From positions 1,116,001-1,180,000 of the forward strand of contig NZ_JAGFBF010000005.1 of the NCBI RefSeq assembly GCF_017583045.1: DNA of 64,000 nucleotides, given 5' to 3'. Made by a program: the position numbers and the translations under genes. This stretch comes from Leucobacter tardus (lineage in GTDB: Bacteria > Actinomycetota > Actinomycetes > Actinomycetales > Microbacteriaceae). Under the pieces are notes generated by a model. It saw nothing but the letters and a program-made list of their open reading frames with translations, searched no databases and had not been told where the DNA came from. This document shows, one piece after another, positions 1-8,657 of this stretch (the stretch's first letter is position 1; each line of letters opens with the position of its first letter).

Positions 1-565
1 GATCCTGATCGTCCCAGTCCACCCGCAGGTCGGTCGCGCGCCACCCGGCATCGTCGACGACCGCGATGCCCGCAGAATGCACCGGCCCCGCTTCTCCTCC
101 GGCGTCCATCGCGGCGCTCAATGCGGCGAAGAGCCGCTCCTCGATACGTCCGGAAGCCGAGAGCGCCGTGTCCACGAACGCGTCGAGCACGTCGAGGCTC
201 GCGAGCATGTTGCCGCCGGCCACCGCGTTGTCACGTGTGACGGCACCGAACGTGCCGAGCGCGCGTCCGCCCGAGAACGCGGCCGTGCGACCCTCGCGAT
301 CGAGGACGAGCAGTTGTCGGAAGTCGATCGTCTCGGGATCGGCGCCGTCGACGACCGTGTCGAGCGCGGACTGCGCATCGGCACCCGACCGCAACTCATC
401 GAGCAGACGGAACCCGAGGCGCGGGTCCGTGACGTTCTGCGAGTTCGCGCCGCCGATGCCATCCGCGAGGTTGACGCAACGCGCGGAGACGGCGGGCGAT
501 GAGGAGGAGATGGCTGCGCCGAATTCGCCGGTGTCCGGGTCGCGCAGCAGCAGGGAGAAGGTCAT
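1..565 (-). CDS. DUF1028 family protein, cut by window edge
   Basis: The 188 residues visible start MTFSLLLRDPDTGEFGAAIS and continue with a GGANSQNVTDP segment and a central GGNMLAS segment, which is the layout of the DUF1028 family (predicted Ntn-hydrolase fold). The substrate of this family is not established. The C-terminal end lies beyond base 1. The ATG is preceded by an AGGAGTG ribosome site. It follows ridA by four bases, so the two are probably co-transcribed, and the pairing suggests a role in nitrogen-compound or amide breakdown; that is inference. Family assignment is good, function is unknown. Confidence 0.8.
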   Translation of the reverse strand, partial: MTFSLLLRDPDTGEFGAAISSSSPAVSARCVNLADGIGGANSQNVTDPRLGFRLLDELRSGADAQSALDTVVDGADPETIDFRQLLVLDREGRTAAFSGGRALGTFGAVTRDNAVAGGNMLASLDVLDAFVDTALSASGRIEERLFAALSAAMDAGGEAGPVHSAGIAVVDDAGWRATDLRVDWDDQD

Positions 566-569
566 AGGA

Positions 570-1001
570 TCACTCCTGATCGTTTGCGGGGTCGCTGATG
601 ACGGCGGTGGCGTCGATCTCGACGAGCCACTCGGGGCGTGCGAGCGCCTGGACCACGATGCCGGTCGATACGGGGTAGACGCCCTTCAGCCACTTGCCGA
701 CGGTGCGGTACACGTCTTCGCGGTACCGCGGGTCGATGATGTAGATCGTCACCTTGACGATGTCGGCGAGTCGGCTGCCCGATTCTTCGAGCAGCATCGC
801 GATGTTCGCCATGGCCTGCTCCGTCTGCGCGGCGACGTCGCCGATGCCCACCGACTCGCGGGTGTCGAGGTCTTGCCCGATCTGGCCGCGCAGGTACACG
901 ACACCGTTCGCGACGACGGCCTGGCAGAGATCGTTGTCGAGATTCTGCTCGGGGTAGGTGTCCTGCGTATTGAACTTGCGGATGCGGGTGTGCGTGGTCA
1001 T
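570..1001 (-). CDS. RidA family enamine/imine deaminase-like protein
   Basis: A 143-residue protein of normal RidA (YjgF/YER057c/UK114) length. It contains a VYLRGQIGQD strand region, a central TEQAMANIAMLLEE helix and the C-terminal ARPEWLVEIDATAV block that carries the conserved Arg and Glu of the active site. RidA proteins hydrolyse reactive enamines and imines made by PLP enzymes or oxidases; RidA subfamilies vary in activity. I chose the ATG giving MTTHTRIRKF; an in-frame ATG three codons upstream is possible and an open extension to base 1103 looks non-coding. It heads an operon with the DUF1028 gene and is divergent from the flavin monooxygenase. A LysR-type dyad sits about 24 bases upstream. 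Confidence 0.85.
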   Translation of the reverse strand: MTTHTRIRKFNTQDTYPEQNLDNDLCQAVVANGVVYLRGQIGQDLDTRESVGIGDVAAQTEQAMANIAMLLEESGSRLADIVKVTIYIIDPRYREDVYRTVGKWLKGVYPVSTGIVVQALARPEWLVEIDATAVISDPANDQE

Positions 1002-1024
1002 AGCCACCATTGTTCGCACCCGTC

Positions 1025-1043
1025 GGCTATCTGCAAAATAGCC
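1025..1043. promoter_or_regulatory. Candidate LysR-type operator before ridA
   Basis: The plus strand reads GGCTAT, seven bases, ATAGCC: a perfect 6-bp dyad with the CTAT-N7-ATAG form of a LysR box (T-N11-A type). It lies in the 223-base gap between ridA and the divergent monooxygenase, and a TATTTT promoter-like hexamer for ridA overlaps it. The LysR gene next to the monooxygenase is the obvious candidate to bind here; that is inference. Confidence 0.5.
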
Positions 1044-1224
1044 AAAAACTAACCTGAGCATCTCGAAAAGTGATGCAGTCGGCAGGGCGCCCGAATCAGT
1101 CATTCAGATGCGACATTGGTTTGCGTTCGTTTTATCCGATGCAGTTGACCGCGAACGACTATTGGACGAGGACGCTTCCGTCGGTTTTGCTGGAGTCGCA
1201 TTCGAAGAACGGAGCGAACCCCAC

Positions 1225-2505
1225 ATGACGAACCCCGAGATCCCCGACGCCACCGATGTCGTCGTCGTCGGCGCCGGACAAGCCGGCGTCGCAATGAGCG
1301 AGCACCTCACGACGCGCGGCATCGCGCACGTGGTGCTGGAGCGCGGACGCATCGCCGAGCGATGGCAGTCCGAGCGCTGGGACTCCCTCGTCGCGAACGG
1401 CCCCGCGTGGCACGACCGCTTCCCCGCACTCGAGTTCGACGACGTCGACCCCGACGCCTTCGCCCCCAAGGAACGGGTCGCCCAGTACTTCGCCCAGTAC
1501 GCCGCCCATTTTCAGATGCCGATCCACTGCGGCATCGAGGTGACCGAGGTCACGCGCCTCGAGGGCCGCCCCGGCTTCCGCGTCGCCACCTCGGCCGGCG
1601 CCATCGAGGCCCAGTACGTGGTCGCTGCCACGGGCCCGTTCCAGAAGCCCGCCATCCCGGCCGTCGTCCACGAGGAAGCGGGGATCCACCAGATCCACTC
1701 GAGCTCCTACCGCAACCCCGAACAACTTCCCGAGGGCGGTGTGATCGTCGTCGGCGCCGGATCCTCGGGCGTGCAGATCGCCGATGAGCTCCGCAGCGCC
1801 GGCCGCGAGGTCGTCCTCGCCGTCGGCCCCCACGACCGTCCGCCGCGGCGCTACCGCGGGCGCGACAACGTGTGGTGGCTCGGAGTACTCGGCAAGTGGG
1901 GCGCCTCCGCTCCCCCCGCCGGCGCCGAGCACGTCACGATCGCCGTGAGCGGCGCCCGGGGCGGAGAGACGATCGACTTCCGCGATCTCGCCGACCGCGG
2001 CATCACGCTCGTGGGCCGCGCGAACGCATTCGAGAGCGGCGTGATGCGCTTCGGCGACGACCTCGGCACGAACATCCGCAACGGCGACGCGAACTATCTC
2101 TCGGTCCTCGACGAGGCCGACGCGTACATCGCGAGTCGGGGGCTCGACCTGCCCGAAGAGCCGGAGGCCCGGATCCTCGGACCGGACCCCGACTGCGTCA
2201 CCCACCCCGTGCGCGAGCTCGACCTGGCCGGGGCGGGCATCACCTCGATCGTGTGGGCCACCGGATTCGGTGTGGACTACAGCTGGCTGCACGTGCCCGG
2301 AGCGCTCGACGCGAACGGGCGCCCCGTCCACGACCGCGGCGTCTCGGGAGCACCCGGCATCTTCTACGTCGGCCTCCCGTGGCTGGCGAACCGTGGCTCG
2401 AGCTTTATCTGGGGGGTGTGGCACGACGCCAAGTACGTCACCGATCAGATCGGCATCCAGCGCGATTATCAGGCCTACGAAGGGTCGGCGGCCCGCATCG
2501 CGTGA
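1225..2505 (+). CDS. Flavin-containing monooxygenase / NAD(P)-binding oxidoreductase
   Basis: The protein has 426 residues with an FAD dinucleotide site GAGQAG at 16-21, a second NADPH-type site GAGSSG at about 177-182 and the WATGF motif near 344. An IHSSSYRNP segment lies where FMO-type (class B) monooxygenases have their identifying motif. Such enzymes put one oxygen atom on a nitrogen or sulfur atom or on a ketone, using NADPH and FAD; the substrate here cannot be read from sequence. I chose the ATG at 1225 because GGAGCG precedes it and residues upstream do not belong to the family. It is followed by a LysR gene and is divergent from ridA, so this looks like one small catabolic unit. Confidence 0.85.
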   Translation: MTNPEIPDATDVVVVGAGQAGVAMSEHLTTRGIAHVVLERGRIAERWQSERWDSLVANGPAWHDRFPALEFDDVDPDAFAPKERVAQYFAQYAAHFQMPIHCGIEVTEVTRLEGRPGFRVATSAGAIEAQYVVAATGPFQKPAIPAVVHEEAGIHQIHSSSYRNPEQLPEGGVIVVGAGSSGVQIADELRSAGREVVLAVGPHDRPPRRYRGRDNVWWLGVLGKWGASAPPAGAEHVTIAVSGARGGETIDFRDLADRGITLVGRANAFESGVMRFGDDLGTNIRNGDANYLSVLDEADAYIASRGLDLPEEPEARILGPDPDCVTHPVRELDLAGAGITSIVWATGFGVDYSWLHVPGALDANGRPVHDRGVSGAPGIFYVGLPWLANRGSSFIWGVWHDAKYVTDQIGIQRDYQAYEGSAARIA

Positions 2506-2540
2506 CGTTGGTACGCTGAGTCGGCGAGCGAAGGAGCCCC

Positions 2541-3449
2541 GTGGCCGACCGATTTTCCATCACCCTGAACCAGCTGACCTACTTCACCGCCTGCGCCCGT
2601 CACCTCAACATGACGGCCGCCAGTCAGGAGTTGCACGTCGCGCAGTCCGCGGTGTCGACGGCGATCAGTCATCTCGAGCAGACGCTCGGCGCGACCCTGT
2701 TCGTGCGGCAGCACTCGAAAGGGCTGGTGCTCACCCGCGCCGGTGAGAAGCTGCTGCAGGACAGTCGGGACATCTTCGATCTCCTCACGGAGTCCATCGA
2801 TGCCATCAGGGAGGATCAGGAGGAGGTGCGCGGCACGCTGCGCCTCGCCTGCTTCACCACGTTCGGACCGTTCATCCTGCCGACGCTCGTGCAGCGGTTG
2901 AGCGAACGTCACCCCGGACTGACGATCGAGATCACCGAGGGCGACTACGCCGAGAATCTCGCGGCGCTCCGTGCCGGCCAGGCGGACCTCGCCATCAACT
3001 ACGACTACACCCACCGCGAGGGGCTGCCCTCCGAGGTGGTCGGTGAGGCGCGCCCCCACGTGCTGGTGCACGCGGATCACCCCCTCGCGAGCCGCGGGTC
3101 GGTCGCACTCGCCGAGCTGGCGGACGACGACCTCATCCTGCTCGACCTGCCCGGCAGCTTCGACTACTTCCTCGGCGTGCTGCTGCACGCAGGCGTCACG
3201 CCTCGCGTCAGGTATCGGAGTTCGAACTACGAAACCGTCCGTTCGATGGTCGCGAAGGGGCTCGGATCCTCGATCCTCAATCAACGCCCGCTCACGGACC
3301 GGACCTACGGCGGCGACCCGGTCGTCGTGCTCGAGATCTCGGATCCCGTCCCGACGTTGAACATCTCCCTGTTCTCACTCGGCCAGTCTCAGCGCAGTGC
3401 CCGCGTCCGCGCCGTGACCGAGGAGCTGCGCGCCGTGCTGGCGAAGTAG
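2541..3449 (+). CDS. LysR family transcriptional regulator
   Basis: A 302-residue regulator. Residues about 8-66 form the winged helix-turn-helix (core AASQELHVAQSAVSTAISHL), and the remainder, from about 90, is the periplasmic-binding-like effector domain. It starts with GTG behind an AAGGAG site; a TACGCT hexamer at 2512 could be its own -10 box. It lies 35 bases after the monooxygenase and is the likely regulator of that gene and of the divergent ridA operon. The inducer is unknown. Confidence 0.9.
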   Translation: MADRFSITLNQLTYFTACARHLNMTAASQELHVAQSAVSTAISHLEQTLGATLFVRQHSKGLVLTRAGEKLLQDSRDIFDLLTESIDAIREDQEEVRGTLRLACFTTFGPFILPTLVQRLSERHPGLTIEITEGDYAENLAALRAGQADLAINYDYTHREGLPSEVVGEARPHVLVHADHPLASRGSVALAELADDDLILLDLPGSFDYFLGVLLHAGVTPRVRYRSSNYETVRSMVAKGLGSSILNQRPLTDRTYGGDPVVVLEISDPVPTLNISLFSLGQSQRSARVRAVTEELRAVLAK

Positions 3450-3454
3450 GTCGG

Positions 3455-4033
3455 TCAGACCCGCGCGCCCGCCATCGACTCCCACGCCCCGCCAGGACCG
3501 ATGAGCACCTGCCAGAGCCACTCGGCGCACTCCTCGACCGGAGGCCGAGGATCCCGAGCCACCCACGCCCGGAGCACGCCGACCACGGTCCCGGCGAGTC
3601 CCGCTGCGGCGACGTCGATCGGCACCCCGGGGAATGCGTCGGTGCCGGTGGATTCGAGGGCGCCGAATGCGAGCTGCTCGATGCGCCGACTGAGTCGCGC
3701 GACGGCGACGGCGGACCCGTGGTCCCCGAGCACGCGTCGATAGAGCTCGGCGTGCTGATCGAAGTGGCGCAGGTACGCTTCGAGCGCCTGCGGCGGTTCA
3801 CCCAGCAGCTCGAGCAGCGCGGGCAGTTCGGCGCCCTCCGCCTCGGCGAACGCGTCGAGCGCGTCGGCGAGCAGCCCGTCTTTGTCGGCGTAGTGCAGAT
3901 AGAAGCTGCTGCGCGTCACCCCCGCCCGCTCGACGATATCGGCGACCGTGATGTCGTCGAGATCCCGATCGCGCACGAGACCGAGCAACGCGCGCTGGAG
4001 TGCGCCGCGCGTGCGCAGAATGCGAGGATCCAT
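3455..4033 (-). CDS. TetR/AcrR family transcriptional regulator
   Basis: A 192-residue protein with a TetR DNA-binding domain at residues about 10-55 (ITVADIVERAGVTRSSFYLH) and a variable all-helical ligand domain behind it. It is transcribed away from the MMPL exporter across a 149-base gap, the usual arrangement of a repressor with the pump it controls. The gap holds TGTCCG at 4052 and CGGACA at 4076 as widely spaced inverted halves, a possible operator. It converges with the LysR gene with only five bases between the two stop codons. Confidence 0.9.
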   Translation of the reverse strand: MDPRILRTRGALQRALLGLVRDRDLDDITVADIVERAGVTRSSFYLHYADKDGLLADALDAFAEAEGAELPALLELLGEPPQALEAYLRHFDQHAELYRRVLGDHGSAVAVARLSRRIEQLAFGALESTGTDAFPGVPIDVAAAGLAGTVVGVLRAWVARDPRPPVEECAEWLWQVLIGPGGAWESMAGARV

Positions 4034-4182
4034 ACGCTCATCCTTTCACGATGTCCGGGCCCCTCTCAGTGTTTTCGGACACGCGTCCATTAGTGTACAA
4101 CCGTCTCAAATCCGGTCCGCTGCGACCGGTGCATTCGCCGGCAGACTCCGCACTCCGCACCCGTCCCGAAAGGCGCCCCCGC

Positions 4183-6690
4183 GTGGCACAACTCCTCTAC
4201 CGACTCGGCCAGTTCTCCGCACGTCGCGCGTGGCTCGTCCTCGTCGGCTGGCTCCTCGCACTCGGCGTCGCCGCCGGGTCGTTCTTCGCGTTCGGCGGGG
4301 CGCTCGCGACCAGCTTCAGCATTCCCGGCACCGAAACCACTCGCGTGAGCGACGTGATCGAGGACGAGCTCGGCGAGACCGCGGGTGTGCAGGGCACTGT
4401 CGTCTTCGAGACCGAGAACGGGGGCGAGTTCAGCGATCAGCAGCAGTCCGGGATCAACGACCTCCTCACCGATATCGCCGCGCTCGACGGCGTCGAATCG
4501 GTGATCAACCCCTTCGAGACCGAGGCGGATCGCGCGGATCAGGCGCAGCAGCTCGACGACGGGGCCCAGCAGATCGCCGACGCGCGCGAGCAGCTCGCGG
4601 ACGGTCGGGAACAGCTCGAATCGGGACAGGAGCAGCTCGACTCCGGGCGCGAACAGCTCGAGGGCGCGCTCGCGCAGGCCGAGCAGGCGGGACCCGAAGC
4701 AGCCGCGCAGGTGCAGGCGCAGCTCGACGCGCTCGATACGCAGCAGACCGAGATCGATGAGAACCGCACCGAACTCGAATCGGGAGCGCAGGATCTCGAG
4801 ACCGAGGCCGCGCAGCTCGATGCCGGGCAGCGCCTCTTCGATGCCGCCGCCGAGATCCGCACCGTCTCCACCGAGGGCGATGTCGCGCTCGGCATGGTGC
4901 TCTTCAGTGAAGACCAGTTCAACCTGCCCGAAGAGGTGCGCACCTCGGTCGTCGACACCCTCGCCGCGACCTCGGTCGATGGTGTCGCCATCGATTCGTC
5001 GAGCGAGATCAACCAGACCACCGACGGTCTCCTCGGACCGGGCGAGATCATCGGCGTGGTCGTCGCACTCCTGGTGCTCGTCATCATGCTCCGCGTGATC
5101 CTGCCGGCCCTCATGCCGCTCTTCGCCTCCATCATCGGCGTCGGCGTCGGCGTGGCCGGAGCGCTCGCGTTCTCCGACCTCATCGAGATGTCCTCGGTGA
5201 CCCCGGTGCTCGGCGTCATGCTCGGGCTCGCGGTCGGCATCGACTACTCCCTCTTCATCATCAACCGGCATCGACGGCAGCTGCTGCAGGGCATGGACGT
5301 GCGCGAATCCATCGGGCTCGCGAACGGCACGTCGGGCAACGCGGTCGTGTTCGCCGGATCCACCGTCATCGTCGCCCTGCTCGCGCTCAACGTCACCGGC
5401 ATCGGCTTCCTCGGCGTCATGGGCACGGTCGGCGCCGTCTGCGTGTTGGTCGCCGTGCTCATCTCGGTGACGCTCACACCCGCGCTGCTCGGACTCGTCG
5501 GCACGCGGTTGCTCAACCGGCGCGCCCGCGCCCAGATCGGCGCCGCTCATCACGTCGCACGCGAGGCCAAGCCGATGCGCACCGGCGCGGCTTGGCTCCG
5601 ACTCATCGGCGCAGCCGCCGGCCTGCTCATCGTGGCGATTCCGGCCCTCGACATGCGTCTCGGACTGCCCGACGCCTCCGTCGAGGCGAGCGATACGACT
5701 CAGTACCGCGCCTACGAGACGACGACCGAGGCGTTCGGTGCCGGCCAGAACGGGCCGATCATCGTGACGGCGCAGACCGACACCCCCATCGCCGAGGACG
5801 ATCTGACCACGGTGCAGGCCGACCTCGCGGATGAACTGCTCGCGCAGCCGCACGTGCAGGCCGTGGCACCCGCGTCCACCAGTGATGCGCGCGACTTCCT
5901 CCTCTTCCAGGTGATCCCGACGGATGGTCCGTCGAGCGAATCCACGGAGACCCTCGTGCACGACCTGCGCGATCTCGGCTCGCTCGAGGCGGGTGAGGCG
6001 GGCGACGCGCAACTCGGCGTCGCCGGGCAGGCGAGCGCCAACATCGACATCTCCGAGAAGCTCGCGAACGTGCTGCCGATCTACCTCGCGGTGGTCGTCG
6101 GGCTGTCGCTCCTCATCATGATCCTGGTGTTCCGCTCGATCCTCGTCCCGCTCATCGCCACGGGCGGCTACGTGCTCTCCCTGGTTGCGGCCTTCGGCGC
6201 CATGGTGGCGGTGTACCAGTGGGGCTGGCTGGGTCCGGTGTTCGGCGTCGAGACGACCGGGCCCCTGCTGAGCTTCGCGCCGATCATCATCATGGGCGTG
6301 CTCTTCGGCCTCGCGATGGACTATCAGCTGTTCCTCGTCAGCGGCATGCGCGAGGCGTACGCCCACGGCTCCCCCGCCCGGGTGGCCGTCACCGAGGGGC
6401 TCCGCAACGGCCGCGCCGTCGTGACCGCGGCCGCGATCATCATGGTGTCCGTGTTCGGCGGGTTCATCTTCTCGCACATGGCGATGGTGCGCCCGCTCGG
6501 GTTCGGTCTCGCGATCGGCGTGCTGTTCGACGCCTTCGTCGTGCGCATGCTCATCGTGCCGTCGCTGATGCACCTGTTCGGCAAGTCGGCCTGGTGGCTG
6601 CCGCGCTGGCTCTCGCGCATCCTGCCCGACGTGGACGTGGAGGGCGCCTCGGTCGAGCGACGCCACCCGGCGCAGACGCGCACGGACTAG
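4183..6690 (+). CDS. MMPL/RND family transporter with heptad-repeat periplasmic loop
   Basis: An 835-residue membrane protein with two repeats of the MMPL module: a first transmembrane helix at about 16-40, a large outside loop, five helices, then the same again in the second half (VGIDYSLFIINRHRR in the first half, FGLAMDYQLFLVSGMRE in the second). MMPL proteins use the proton gradient to export lipids, antibiotics or peptides. The first outside loop has a long helical stretch, residues about 118-225, with a seven-residue EQL repeat. The GTG start has GAAAGG upstream; the open frame further 5' is non-coding in character. A strong hairpin terminator follows, and the divergent TetR gene is the probable repressor. 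Confidence 0.88.
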   Translation: MAQLLYRLGQFSARRAWLVLVGWLLALGVAAGSFFAFGGALATSFSIPGTETTRVSDVIEDELGETAGVQGTVVFETENGGEFSDQQQSGINDLLTDIAALDGVESVINPFETEADRADQAQQLDDGAQQIADAREQLADGREQLESGQEQLDSGREQLEGALAQAEQAGPEAAAQVQAQLDALDTQQTEIDENRTELESGAQDLETEAAQLDAGQRLFDAAAEIRTVSTEGDVALGMVLFSEDQFNLPEEVRTSVVDTLAATSVDGVAIDSSSEINQTTDGLLGPGEIIGVVVALLVLVIMLRVILPALMPLFASIIGVGVGVAGALAFSDLIEMSSVTPVLGVMLGLAVGIDYSLFIINRHRRQLLQGMDVRESIGLANGTSGNAVVFAGSTVIVALLALNVTGIGFLGVMGTVGAVCVLVAVLISVTLTPALLGLVGTRLLNRRARAQIGAAHHVAREAKPMRTGAAWLRLIGAAAGLLIVAIPALDMRLGLPDASVEASDTTQYRAYETTTEAFGAGQNGPIIVTAQTDTPIAEDDLTTVQADLADELLAQPHVQAVAPASTSDARDFLLFQVIPTDGPSSESTETLVHDLRDLGSLEAGEAGDAQLGVAGQASANIDISEKLANVLPIYLAVVVGLSLLIMILVFRSILVPLIATGGYVLSLVAAFGAMVAVYQWGWLGPVFGVETTGPLLSFAPIIIMGVLFGLAMDYQLFLVSGMREAYAHGSPARVAVTEGLRNGRAVVTAAAIIMVSVFGGFIFSHMAMVRPLGFGLAIGVLFDAFVVRMLIVPSLMHLFGKSAWWLPRWLSRILPDVDVEGASVERRHPAQTRTD

Positions 6691-6702
6691 CCAGACCCCT
6701 CA

Positions 6703-6737
6703 CGGGCCCCGTGATCCCGCTCGGATCGCGGGGCCCG
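6703..6737 (+). terminator. Hairpin terminator after the MMPL gene
   Basis: Two 14-base arms (CGGGCCCCGTGATC and GATCGCGGGGCCCG) pair with one G-U and a 7-base loop, directly after the MMPL stop codon. There is no T-run, which is common for actinobacterial terminators. Confidence 0.7.
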
Positions 6738-6742
6738 CTTGG

Positions 6743-6748
6743 TAGGCT
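6743..6748 (+). promoter_or_regulatory. Probable -10 box (TAGGCT) of the ABC importer operon
   Basis: TAGGCT lies just behind the preceding terminator and matches the A2/T6 pattern of -10 boxes seen elsewhere in the window. Transcription would begin near 6755, leaving a leader of about 70 bases before the permease gene. No clear -35 hexamer is visible. Confidence 0.45.
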
Positions 6749-6823
6749 GAGGTTTTCGCCGGTGCGGCCACGCGGGCCCCGGAATCACGGTCGAGCGGAG
6801 CGGGTGGGGTCAGAGGTGGCGCG

Positions 6824-8644
6824 ATGACGCACGACGTGCAGCCCCATGCATCGGCGACTCGACCCGCCGGCCGCGCCCGCTACCGCACCCGCATCGCGCT
6901 GAGCCAGCCGACCACGGTGATCGGCCTGCTCGCCGCCGCACTGTTCACCTATCTCATCGTGGTGCCGATCATCGCGATGCTCAGCGATGCCTTCCGGGTG
7001 CAGGCACGGGATGAAACGCGGGCCGGCGCCGAGTTCGCGAGCGCCACGACCTACTACCTCGACCGCGTGTTCACCTCGCCGCTCGCAGCGGACATCTTCT
7101 GGGGTCCGCTCCTCGGCACGCTCGGCATCGCCGTCGCGGCCATCGCGATCGCGCTGGCGGTCGGCGGGTCACTCGCCTGGTTGCTCAGCCGCACCGACCT
7201 TCCCGGGAGACGGTGGTTCTCGACCGCGCTCATCGTGCCCTACATGCTGCCCTCGTGGACGCTCGCTCTCGCATGGACCACGCTCTTCAAGAACCGCACG
7301 ACCGGCGGTCAACTGGGTTGGCTCGAAGCCGTCGGCCTCACGCCGCCCGACTGGCTCGCCTACGGCTGGTTCCCGATCTCCGTGGTCCTCGGACTGCACT
7401 ACGCGCCGTTCGTGATCCTGCTGCTCGGCAACGCCCTGCGCAGCTTCGACTCGCAGTTCGAGGAGTCGGCGCGCATGCTCGGGGCTCGTCCCGCGACCAT
7501 CGCGCGACGCATCACCCTTCCCCTCATGCGCCCGGCCCTGCTGTCGGCGATCACCCTGATCTTCGCGAAGTGCATCGGCGACTTCGGCGTCGCCTACGTG
7601 CTCGGCAGCCCGGCGGACTTCACCGTGCTCTCCACCTCGCTCTACCAGGCGTTCGCGACCGGGCAGATCGGCACGTCCGCGGTGCTCGCCGGCGCGATCA
7701 TCCTGATCGGCATGATCTCGCTCCTCGTCGATCTCCTCCTGCTGCGCGAAGGGAAGCGCTTCGTCACGATCGGCGGCAAGAGCGCGAAGCACCGGCGAAT
7801 CGCCCTCGGCCGTTTCCGCGCCCCGCTCGGGGCCTGGGCCGCCGCGGTGTTCGTCGTGAGCGTCGCCGTGCCGATCCTCACCCTGCTCCTGTCGACGGTC
7901 ATGCGCCGGCCCGGCGTGTTCCGCTGGGACAACTTCACGCTCGACTTCTGGGCGGGGACCGACATCGGCACCGTCGGCCTCGCGCAGGGCGTCCTGCGCA
8001 CTCCCGAGCTCTGGGCCGCCGCGTGGAACACGCTCTGGATCGTCGGCACGGCCTCCCTCAGCGCGGGTCTGCTCGGCCTGCTCGTCGGGTACGTCGTCGT
8101 GCGTTCGCCCTTCCGGCTGCTCGGCGGCTTCCTGCGTCAGGTCACCTTCCTCCCCTACCTCGTGCCCGGCATCGCATTCGCGGTGGCGTACCTCTCGCTC
8201 TTCGCGGTCCCGCGCGGCCCCGTTCCCGCACTGTACGGGACCGCGCTCATCCTCGTGATCGCGTTGACGGCCGAGCAGATGCCGTTCGCGTCGCGTGCGG
8301 GCATCACCTCGATGACGCAGCTCGGCACCGACCTCGAAGAGGCGGCGCAGGTCGCCGGAGCCGGGTGGTGGCGCCGCATGACCCGCATCGTGGTGCCCGT
8401 GCAGCGGAGCTCGCTCGCCGCCGGGGTGCTCATGCCCTTCATCTCGGGCGTGAAGGGGCTCAGTCTGGTGGTCGTGCTTGCTGTGCCGGGCACGGACCTC
8501 CTCACGACGTACTCGCTGCGACTCGTCGACTACGGCTTCACCCAGGCGGCGAACGCCGTCGTGCTCATCATCGCTGCGGTCGCGTTCTTCGGAACGCTGC
8601 TCGGACAGCGCCTGACCCGCAGCAGCCTCGCCGACGGCATCTGA
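6824..8644 (+). CDS. ABC importer permease, fused double permease (ferric/organophosphate type)
   Basis: A 606-residue inner-membrane protein made of two binding-protein-dependent permease domains in tandem, with EAA-type loops near residues 215-235 (ARMLGARPATIARRITLPL) and 510-530 (AAQVAGAGWWRRMTRIVVPV). This FbpB/AfuB-like architecture goes with importers of ferric iron, hexose phosphates, aminoethylphosphonate and thiamine. It starts with ATG behind GAGGTGG and is the first gene of an operon with an ATPase, a lipoprotein and a HAD phosphatase. The phosphatase favours a phosphorylated substrate over iron; that is inference. Confidence 0.88.
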   Translation: MTHDVQPHASATRPAGRARYRTRIALSQPTTVIGLLAAALFTYLIVVPIIAMLSDAFRVQARDETRAGAEFASATTYYLDRVFTSPLAADIFWGPLLGTLGIAVAAIAIALAVGGSLAWLLSRTDLPGRRWFSTALIVPYMLPSWTLALAWTTLFKNRTTGGQLGWLEAVGLTPPDWLAYGWFPISVVLGLHYAPFVILLLGNALRSFDSQFEESARMLGARPATIARRITLPLMRPALLSAITLIFAKCIGDFGVAYVLGSPADFTVLSTSLYQAFATGQIGTSAVLAGAIILIGMISLLVDLLLLREGKRFVTIGGKSAKHRRIALGRFRAPLGAWAAAVFVVSVAVPILTLLLSTVMRRPGVFRWDNFTLDFWAGTDIGTVGLAQGVLRTPELWAAAWNTLWIVGTASLSAGLLGLLVGYVVVRSPFRLLGGFLRQVTFLPYLVPGIAFAVAYLSLFAVPRGPVPALYGTALILVIALTAEQMPFASRAGITSMTQLGTDLEEAAQVAGAGWWRRMTRIVVPVQRSSLAAGVLMPFISGVKGLSLVVVLAVPGTDLLTTYSLRLVDYGFTQAANAVVLIIAAVAFFGTLLGQRLTRSSLADGI

Positions 8645-8657
8645 TCGAAGGACTCCC

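Noticed and set aside
4034-4182. Firm TetR operator in the TetR-MMPL gap
   Set aside because: Only widely spaced TGTCCG/CGGACA halves and short 4-bp dyads are visible; too weak to list as a site.
4090-6666. 858-codon open frame on the minus strand opposite the MMPL gene
   Set aside because: A GC-rich shadow: low-complexity His/Asp/Glu/Arg composition and no domain, while the plus strand has a full MMPL protein.
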